Below, one piece after another: positions 6,408 through 10,354 of a stretch of DNA of 10,354 nucleotides; position 1 is the stretch's first letter, and each line of letters begins with the position of its first letter. The DNA lies in contig WTCF01000178.1 of assembly GCA_013138705.1 (NCBI GenBank), positions 1 through 10,354 of the forward strand, given 5' to 3'. A program made the translations under genes and the position numbers. The notes beneath the pieces were generated by a model that had not been told where the DNA came from, did not search any database, and was given only the letters and a program-made list of their open reading frames with translations. The stretch comes from Deltaproteobacteria bacterium (GTDB lineage: Bacteria > Desulfobacterota > Dissulfuribacteria > Dissulfuribacterales > UBA3076).

Positions 6408-7456
6408 AAATGGCTACGACGATAGTAATTAGAGATCCCAGATACCTTGAACATGACCAGGGCCCTGGTCATCCGGAATCACCTGATCGTCTGAGGGTTA
6501 TTTATGAGCGTTTAGACCGGGAAGATGTAAAGGGCCGGTTCAAGACCATTGTTCCAAGATCAGCCGGCCGGGATGAGCTTTTGTGGAATCACACAGGTGA
6601 TTACATAGATAAGATAGCCAAGACCGCCGGCAGAGATTTCTACCGGCTGGATCCGGATACAGCTACAAGCGCAGGCTCGTGGGAAGCGGCTTGCCTGGCT
6701 GTTGGAGGAGTTTTTGCCGCCATGGATGAAATAGCCGGGCCTGATGCGCAAAATGGATTTGCCTTGTTACGCCCTCCGGGACACCACGCAGAAAAAGATC
6801 GTGCCATGGGCTTTTGCATCTTTAATAATGTGGCCCTTGGCGCTCATTATGCGAGACAGGTCCTTGGCTGTGAACGGGTCTTGATCGTAGACTGGGACCT
6901 TCATCACGGGAACGGTACCCAGCACAGCTTTTACAATGATTCCAGCATATTATACTTTTCTACCCACCAGTATCCCTATTATCCGGGAAGCGGCAGTGTA
7001 GATCAAATGGGCAAAGGCAATGGAAAGGGCTTTACTGTAAATGTGCCTTTGAGCCCTGGTGCCGGAGATGAGGACTTTGCTGCCATTTTCAACCGCGTGC
7101 TCGTGCCCATAGGTAAAACCTTTTCTCCAGACTTCATACTCGTTTCAGCCGGGTTTGATACTTACCTGGATGATCCCCTGGGAGGCATGGAAGTCACTGT
7201 AAATGGCTTTGCCTATATGGCAAGGGTTTTGCTCAATCTTGCAGAGTCATGCTGTAAGGGCCGGATACTATTTTGCCTTGAAGGGGGTTATAACCTTACA
7301 GGGCTTAGAGATGGCGTGCTTGCGGTTTTAGATGAATGCAAGGCCATGAGCGTTCTGGACAGTGATACTGTCTCCAGGCTGGATAATTCCGGGCCCGGCC
7401 CCCAGGTAATAGAACATGTAATGGATATCCACAAGGATTATTGGTCTTTTGTATGA
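6386..7456 (+). CDS. Histone deacetylase family (AcuC/acetylpolyamine amidohydrolase-like) protein
   Basis: A zinc amidohydrolase of the arginase/deacetylase fold; bacterial members deacetylate proteins, acetyl-CoA synthetase or acetylpolyamines. All key residues are present: the charge-relay His pair in PPGHHAEKDRAMGFC (H133, H134), the zinc ligands in DWDLHHGNG (D171, H173) and in SAGFD (D258), and the catalytic tyrosine in LEGGYN (Y302). The typical N-terminus DPRYLEHDQGPGHPESPDRL is also seen. Length (356 aa) is normal. ATG 6386 has AGGAGG at 6370-6375, 10 nt away, and would overlap the nuclease gene by 22 nt; ATG 6410, 2 nt after the nuclease stop, has no ribosome site but starts nearer the conserved region. 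Either implies coupling to the nuclease gene. The substrate cannot be assigned from sequence. Confidence 0.92.
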   Translation: MQEVSALKMATTIVIRDPRYLEHDQGPGHPESPDRLRVIYERLDREDVKGRFKTIVPRSAGRDELLWNHTGDYIDKIAKTAGRDFYRLDPDTATSAGSWEAACLAVGGVFAAMDEIAGPDAQNGFALLRPPGHHAEKDRAMGFCIFNNVALGAHYARQVLGCERVLIVDWDLHHGNGTQHSFYNDSSILYFSTHQYPYYPGSGSVDQMGKGNGKGFTVNVPLSPGAGDEDFAAIFNRVLVPIGKTFSPDFILVSAGFDTYLDDPLGGMEVTVNGFAYMARVLLNLAESCCKGRILFCLEGGYNLTGLRDGVLAVLDECKAMSVLDSDTVSRLDNSGPGPQVIEHVMDIHKDYWSFV

Positions 7457-7468
7457 CTAAAAACTCAA

Positions 7469-7498
7469 AAGGCCTGCCGATTTGAACCGGCAGGCCTT
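7469..7498. terminator. Hairpin terminator, possibly bidirectional
   Basis: A perfect 11-bp stem, AAGGCCTGCCG (7469-7479) with CGGCAGGCCTT (7488-7498), closes an 8-nt loop 12 nt after the deacetylase stop. On the plus strand it is followed by TCCAATTTTG. On the minus strand it is followed by TTTTGAGTTTTTAG, a better U-run, so it may also end the cytochrome transcript, whose stop is about 77 nt away. Confidence 0.8.
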
Positions 7499-7574
7499 CC
7501 AATTTTGCATTCCATGGCCATGGTACAAAAAAATATGGTAAGGTCCGAAAAAACACTTACCTAATCTTTTTTGG

Positions 7575-8033
7575 CTATTTGGCTACCTTAGGATGGCACT
7601 CGCCGCACTTGGTCGGGATAACCAGTTCCTTGTTCGCCTTCTTCAAATCCTTATGGCAACCCGTACAGTTGGCATGAATGGCTGAGTACATGTACCCCTT
7701 GATCTTTTCTTTCTTGCTCAGCTTTGGTTCGCCCTCTTTTGCCTTTGGCGCCTTGGCTTCGGTGTGGCAGGCCTCACATTTTTGGACCTCGTCCCCTTCT
7801 TTCCACACGTTCTTGCCATCCTTATACACATGGTGACAGTCGTCACAGGCAATCTTGTAGTCCACATTATGTTTCTGGTGGCTCAAGGTGACCAACGACT
7901 TTTTGTGTTTTGGGAACACCTTTGATTCCATGGTGATGGTTTCCGGTCCCTTATCAGTTGCTACGGCCACGCCTGCCATTACGAGGCCGAAACAAACCGC
8001 AACCAACAGAGATAATACTTTTTTACTGCTCAT
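7575..8033 (-). CDS. Tetraheme cytochrome c3
   Basis: A periplasmic class III cytochrome c that carries electrons from hydrogenases or formate dehydrogenases toward membrane complexes in sulfate reducers. The 152-residue precursor has a signal peptide ending AVA|TD (residue 25). There are four CxxCH haem sites: C63-H67, C86-H90, C123-H127 and C143-H147. Exactly the distal histidines needed for bis-His ligation are present: H52 and H55 in HQKH, H68 directly after the first CxxCH (CHH), and H120 before the third site. This reproduces the order of type I c3 (H22, H25, H35, H70). Unlike typical Desulfovibrio c3, haems 2 and 4 are CxxCH, not CxxxxCH. The lysine-rich surface is also typical. The gene has a strong ribosome site (AAGGAGGAG, complement of 8042-8050, 8 nt from ATG). 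The partner enzymes are not in this window. Confidence 0.93.
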   Translation of the reverse strand: MSSKKVLSLLVAVCFGLVMAGVAVATDKGPETITMESKVFPKHKKSLVTLSHQKHNVDYKIACDDCHHVYKDGKNVWKEGDEVQKCEACHTEAKAPKAKEGEPKLSKKEKIKGYMYSAIHANCTGCHKDLKKANKELVIPTKCGECHPKVAK

Positions 8034-8084
8034 CCCGCATTCTCCTCCTTATTTTAATTAATTAATGATGATTCACTGAATAAT

Positions 8085-8113
8085 CTCATAATTGAGCTTT
8101 TGAAATTTGTCAA
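8085..8113 (-). promoter_or_regulatory. Predicted sigma70-type promoter for the cytochrome c3 gene
   Basis: On the minus strand a perfect TTGACA (complement of 8108-8113) and TATGAG (complement of 8085-8090) are separated by 17 nt. Transcription would start near 8078 and give a leader of about 45 nt before the ATG at 8033. Recognised by eye against the consensus. Confidence 0.5.
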
Positions 8114-8135
8114 TAAGGAAATGAAATCACCTCCA

Positions 8136-8184
8136 ATGCCAATACCGGGCCGTGGCCCCATATTTTGTCGAAATGGCATCAAAA
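8136..8184. promoter_or_regulatory. Possible operator region between divergent promoters
   Basis: Three small inverted repeats lie in the gap between the two promoters: ATGCCA (8136-8141) with TGGCAT (8174-8179), GGGCC (8147-8151) with GGCCC (8154-8158), and ATTTTG (8162-8167) with CAAAAT (8179-8184). They may bind a regulator shared by both genes. None matches a motif I know for Rex, HcpR or Fnr. Short palindromes also arise by chance. Confidence 0.25.
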
Positions 8185-8187
8185 TCC

Positions 8188-8217
8188 TTTACAATTCTCT
8201 AATCGCGCTGGTATGAT
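8188..8217 (+). promoter_or_regulatory. Predicted sigma70-type promoter for the small Cys-rich protein gene
   Basis: TTTACA (8188-8193) and TATGAT (8212-8217) are 18 nt apart, each one base from consensus. The start of transcription would be near 8224, about 60 nt before GTG 8284, and divergent from the cytochrome promoter. Confidence 0.5.
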
Positions 8218-8283
8218 ACGTGACCAATGCGTACTTGCTGACAGTTATTGCTCTTGTTCAGCGCATTTTTTGGAGGCTACAGA

Positions 8284-8499
8284 GTGAAAATAGTATATGA
8301 TCCGGATATACCGGCCACACTTTATTCGTCTATTAAAGAAATAATAAAAGAGTCAATAGAAGCTCCATGCTCCTGCGGATGTGATGAGATCTACGTTTCA
8401 TTACAGGAGGAGAATAAGATAGATGTTAAATGCTATGATTGCGGTACCAGTTTTTTCGAGCTTGAGGTGGAAGTGAATGAAGAAACGATTGATCACTGA
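8284..8499 (+). CDS. Small cysteine-rich (zinc-ribbon-like) protein, unknown function
   Basis: I do not recognise this 71-residue protein. It begins KIVYDPDIPATLYSSIKEIIKES, a likely short strand followed by a helix. It then has two cysteine clusters, CSCGC (C29, C31, C33) and CYDCG (C50, C53), and ends in a very acidic tail (FELEVEVNEETIDH). The arrangement of a Cys knuckle pair about 17 residues apart suggests a single metal (Zn or Fe) site, a zinc-ribbon or rubredoxin-like fold. The start is GTG 8284, because GGAGG at 8272-8276 is 7 nt upstream; a TTG at 8248 would add 12 residues but overlaps this ribosome site. There is no signal peptide, so it is cytoplasmic. It has its own predicted promoter and is divergent from cytochrome c3. 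Confidence 0.7.
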   Translation: MKIVYDPDIPATLYSSIKEIIKESIEAPCSCGCDEIYVSLQEENKIDVKCYDCGTSFFELEVEVNEETIDH

Positions 8500-8554
8500 C
8501 TTAATATGTTCTTTCGCAGCCAATCCGCAACTATTCTTATGTCTGATTACACTG

Positions 8555-8592
8555 CAAAAAGCCTGAAATATAATTCTGCTCAAAAAGCCTGA
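8555..8592 (+). repeat. 12-nt direct repeat
   Basis: CAAAAAGCCTGA occurs exactly at 8555-8566 and 8581-8592, a period of 26 nt, in the non-coding gap before the third heptad-repeat element. No function can be assigned. Confidence 0.4.
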
Positions 8593-8612
8593 GATGCATC
8601 CTTTTATAGACA

Positions 8613-8705
8613 ATGCTGAATGTTGAATTGTGAATGCTGAATTGTGGAAAAAGATTTAAAAGACATATACCTTAATTCAAAATTCAAAATTCAAAATTCA
8701 ACATT
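8613..8705. repeat. Heptad-repeat inverted element, copy 3 (opposite orientation to copy 2)
   Basis: The left arm is CTGAATG, TTGAATT, GTGAATG, CTGAATT (8616-8643). The right arm is AATTCAA four times (8674-8701). The core 8644-8673, read on the minus strand, gives AAGGTA, a 16-nt segment identical to 5685-5700, then CTTTTTCCAC, which is the layout of copy 2. The frame upstream of the M48 gene crosses the element, so the peptide LNSKFKIQNSTF would be repeat-encoded if translation began at GTG 8644. Confidence 0.8.
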
Positions 8706-8709
8706 TATT

Positions 8710-9501
8710 GTGCGCCGCAGATTGGGTTTTTTCAGCGGAATCATGTCTGCGTTGGCCCTGCTCTTCTGTTGCTTCCTGTATGCCTGCTCCCAGGCTCCGG
8801 TCACAGGCAGGTCCCAGGTGATGCTGGTTAGTCCGGAGCAGGAAAGGTCCCTGGGGCTCAATGCCTATAAAAGCATCCTTCAAAAGGAGAGGGTCAGCCA
8901 GGATCAGGTCTTGAATCAGATGCTGCAGACAGTGGGATGGAGAATTGCAAACGCAGCCCGAAGACCGGATTTCGATTGGGAATTCACACTCATAGAAAAT
9001 GATAAAGTGGCCAATGCCTTTTGTCTTCCGGGAGGCAAGGTGTTTGTGTATACAGGTATTCTGAAATATACAGAGGATGAAACCGGCCTGGCTACTGTGA
9101 TCGGCCATGAGGTTGCACATGCCATGGCTCGACACGGGGCGGAAAGGATGAGTCTGACTCTGTTGGCCCAACTGGGGGAGACGGCTATGCAGACAGCCAT
9201 CAGGACCCAGTCGGCCAATACGATAAGTGTGTTTGATGCTGCATACGGATTGGCGGCAAACGTAGGGGTGATGTTGCCATACAGCCGTACCCAGGAATAT
9301 GAAGCAGACCATATAGGGCTTATTTTGATGGCAAAGGCGGGATATGATCCCAGAGGTGCTCTAGGGTTTTGGGAACGCCTTTCCAAGGGGAAGTCCGCCT
9401 CCTCTCCCCCTTCATTTCTTTCTACTCACCCAACCGATTACAATCGTATTGCAAAAATTCGGAGTTTGTTGCCGGAGGCCCTAGAGTATTACGCTAATTG
9501 A
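8710..9501 (+). CDS. M48-family metalloprotease lipoprotein (BepA/LoiP-like)
   Basis: A zinc metalloprotease tied to a membrane, probably facing the periplasm on the outer membrane, where relatives (BepA/YfgC, LoiP, YcaL) control outer-membrane protein quality. From GTG 8710 the protein is 263 residues: a basic n-region (MRRRLGFF), a hydrophobic core and a lipobox-like LYAC with Cys26 (Tyr at -2 is unusual). Then follow the APVTGRSQ segment common in M48 lipoproteins, the catalytic HEVAH (H133, E134, H137) and the third zinc ligand in EYEADHIG (E198). The STHPTDYNRIAKI block near the C-terminus is typical of the family. There is no TPR domain, so it is closer to LoiP than BepA in size. The frame is open back to GTG 8644, but that extension is repeat-derived and lacks signal-peptide character. 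No start has a good ribosome site, so the start is uncertain. Confidence 0.88.
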   Translation: MRRRLGFFSGIMSALALLFCCFLYACSQAPVTGRSQVMLVSPEQERSLGLNAYKSILQKERVSQDQVLNQMLQTVGWRIANAARRPDFDWEFTLIENDKVANAFCLPGGKVFVYTGILKYTEDETGLATVIGHEVAHAMARHGAERMSLTLLAQLGETAMQTAIRTQSANTISVFDAAYGLAANVGVMLPYSRTQEYEADHIGLILMAKAGYDPRGALGFWERLSKGKSASSPPSFLSTHPTDYNRIAKIRSLLPEALEYYAN

Positions 9502-9550
9502 GTTTGAAGTGTCTAAAGTGAGCTAAAGGCACTGTTCCGGTTTATCAGGG

Positions 9551-9994
9551 TTAAGGCTTTAGTAATTCAAATCCTGTAGTTGGCTCGAAAGCACGAACTG
9601 CTGTTGTGTCAACTAATTCAAATAATATTACCTCCATTATATGCCATACCTTCACACCTTTGCGAACGCATCCGGTTACAGAGGATGTTTTTCTTCCACA
9701 GGCCATATGCATATGCAATATAGGTTTACCTTTTTCATCGGGGAAAATCGTTCCTGTTCCGGCTATTTCATGGACATTATCAAGAACATGTTCCATAGGA
9801 ATAATTGGCTCTCTGCGTCCATGTTCAGGGCCTACTATAAGTTTACTACCTTTGTCAGCTCCGCCAAGAATGATTAAAGCTGCTGCTTTAATAGATTTTT
9901 CACGGGAAAATTTTTCAATTTCTTCGTGAACAATATCTCCATCTTCAAGACGAATAATAAAAGTTCTTCCTTGTTTAGCCTGTGAGTATCTCAT
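9551..9994 (-). CDS. PPC/DUF296 domain protein
   Basis: A 147-residue single-domain protein of the PPC (plant and prokaryote conserved, DUF296, PD1-like) family. Members are trimeric; in plants the domain is fused to AT-hooks, while the role of free-standing bacterial forms is unsettled. Visible family features are the N-terminal RTFIIRLEDGDIVHEEIEKF strand-helix, the core AAALIILGGADKG, HEIAGTGTIF, and the metal-site-like HMH (H94, H96) in PILHMHMACG. Where many members have a GGHL histidine this one reads TGCV (C109), so a Cys may replace one ligand. ATG at 9994 is chosen because AGGA is 5 nt upstream and the codon overlaps the preceding stop as ATGA (9991-9994), a classic coupling overlap. 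The longer frame to 10165 only shadows the neighbour gene. The window does not show a functional partner beyond the coupled membrane protein. Confidence 0.85.
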   Translation of the reverse strand: MRYSQAKQGRTFIIRLEDGDIVHEEIEKFSREKSIKAAALIILGGADKGSKLIVGPEHGRREPIIPMEHVLDNVHEIAGTGTIFPDEKGKPILHMHMACGRKTSSVTGCVRKGVKVWHIMEVILFELVDTTAVRAFEPTTGFELLKP

Positions 9995-10354
9995 GGTTTT
10001 CCTGCTCCCAAGATATGGTAGCGGCCTTCTATGATTGCCGCGAAAAATAGCAAAGGTAGAACTATAGTAAAAAACACTATATTGGCCTTTCCCCATCTTT
10101 CTTTCGATGTAAGACGAGTTTCTGGGAATCGGTAGCCAAATCCTCTCCATATGCCAATCCCCCATGCGATCATCATGGCCGGCAATTCAAAAATTCCGTG
10201 TGGGACTATCATAACCGCAATTTCAGAACCTGACACTCCAGAAACTTTTGCAATTACCCAACCCATAATGATGCCATTGAAAATTGCTATGGACGCAGGA
10301 ATTATTCCGAACAAAACTATTAAGCACATTGTGAGATAAGTTGCGAAAAGATTA
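9991..10354 (-). CDS. SpoIIM/DUF95-like integral membrane protein (5'-partial)
   Basis: The C-terminal ~120 residues of a multi-pass membrane protein resembling the SpoIIM (stage II sporulation protein M, DUF95) family, widespread also in non-sporulating bacteria. Seen are IPASIAIFNGIIMGWVIAKV (membrane segment with the family's Asn-Gly), the signature-like VPHGIFELPAMMIAWGIGI, a cytoplasmic basic loop (YRFPETRLTSKERW), and a last membrane segment (IVFFTIVLPLLFFAAIIEG). The frame is open through the right edge: eight more codons (NLFATYLT) precede the ATG at 10329 without a stop, and NLFAT resembles the conserved start of the second SpoIIM helix. The N-terminus is therefore off the window. 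Its stop overlaps the PPC gene start by 4 nt, so both are likely made from one message. Confidence 0.8.
   Translation of the reverse strand, partial: NLFATYLTMCLIVLFGIIPASIAIFNGIIMGWVIAKVSGVSGSEIAVMIVPHGIFELPAMMIAWGIGIWRGFGYRFPETRLTSKERWGKANIVFFTIVLPLLFFAAIIEGRYHILGAGKP

Noticed and set aside
8698..9312. 204-aa minus-strand frame opposite the M48 gene
   Set aside because: Antisense to a gene with complete catalytic motifs; His/Cys-rich low-complexity product typical of a shadow frame. The 156-aa frame at 8916-9386 is rejected likewise.
9995..10165. N-terminal extension of the PPC protein to ATG 10165
   Set aside because: The added 57 residues overlap the SpoIIM-like gene in another frame, while ATG 9994 has a ribosome site and a coupling overlap.

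Overview
The window reads as a chromosomal housekeeping stretch of an anaerobic, probably sulfate-reducing member of the Desulfobacterota (old Deltaproteobacteria). The main reasons are a periplasmic tetraheme cytochrome c3 with the classic bis-histidine pattern, a GlcF/HdrD-like iron-sulfur protein with two CCG domains, and an apparent selenoprotein; lineages of this kind are known to be selenoprotein-rich. No phage, transposase, CRISPR, tRNA or rRNA is visible. The lineage call is inference.

Layout. (1) 1-2557, plus strand, a tight gene set: the 3' part of holA (DNA polymerase III delta), an HD-domain nucleotidase of the YfbR/HDDC2 type, and an exported calcineurin-like/UshA-type protein whose frame is interrupted by a single in-frame TGA at 1733-1735. 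That TGA sits in a Cys-x-x-TGA motif, the same frame continues for 273 sense codons with family-like sequence, and GC-rich stem-loops follow it directly, so I read it as selenocysteine. (2) 2629-3945, a GlcF-like Fe-S protein whose first ferredoxin motif lies upstream of every ordinary start codon, so translation probably begins at CTG. (3) 4126-5664, rlmE and purC. (4) 5766-7456, an exported SNase-like nuclease overlapping or abutting a histone-deacetylase-family amidohydrolase, closed by a strong hairpin terminator. (5) 7575-8499, a divergent pair: cytochrome c3 on the minus strand and a small cysteine-rich protein on the plus strand, each with a recognisable sigma70-type promoter. (6) 8710-9501, an M48 lipoprotein metalloprotease. 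(7) 9551-10354, minus strand, a PPC/DUF296 protein translationally coupled to a SpoIIM-like membrane protein that runs off the right edge.

Three gene boundaries carry copies of a dispersed palindromic element built from degenerate 7-bp tandem repeats in inverted arms. Two of them (5652-5742 and 8613-8705) share a conserved core in opposite orientation, including a perfect 16-nt match, so they are true copies of one element. The element touches coding sequence: it supplies the purC stop codon and lies across the apparent upstream extension of the M48 gene.

The most interesting items are the candidate selenoprotein, the heptad-repeat element family, and the CTG/frameshift question at the GlcF-like gene.
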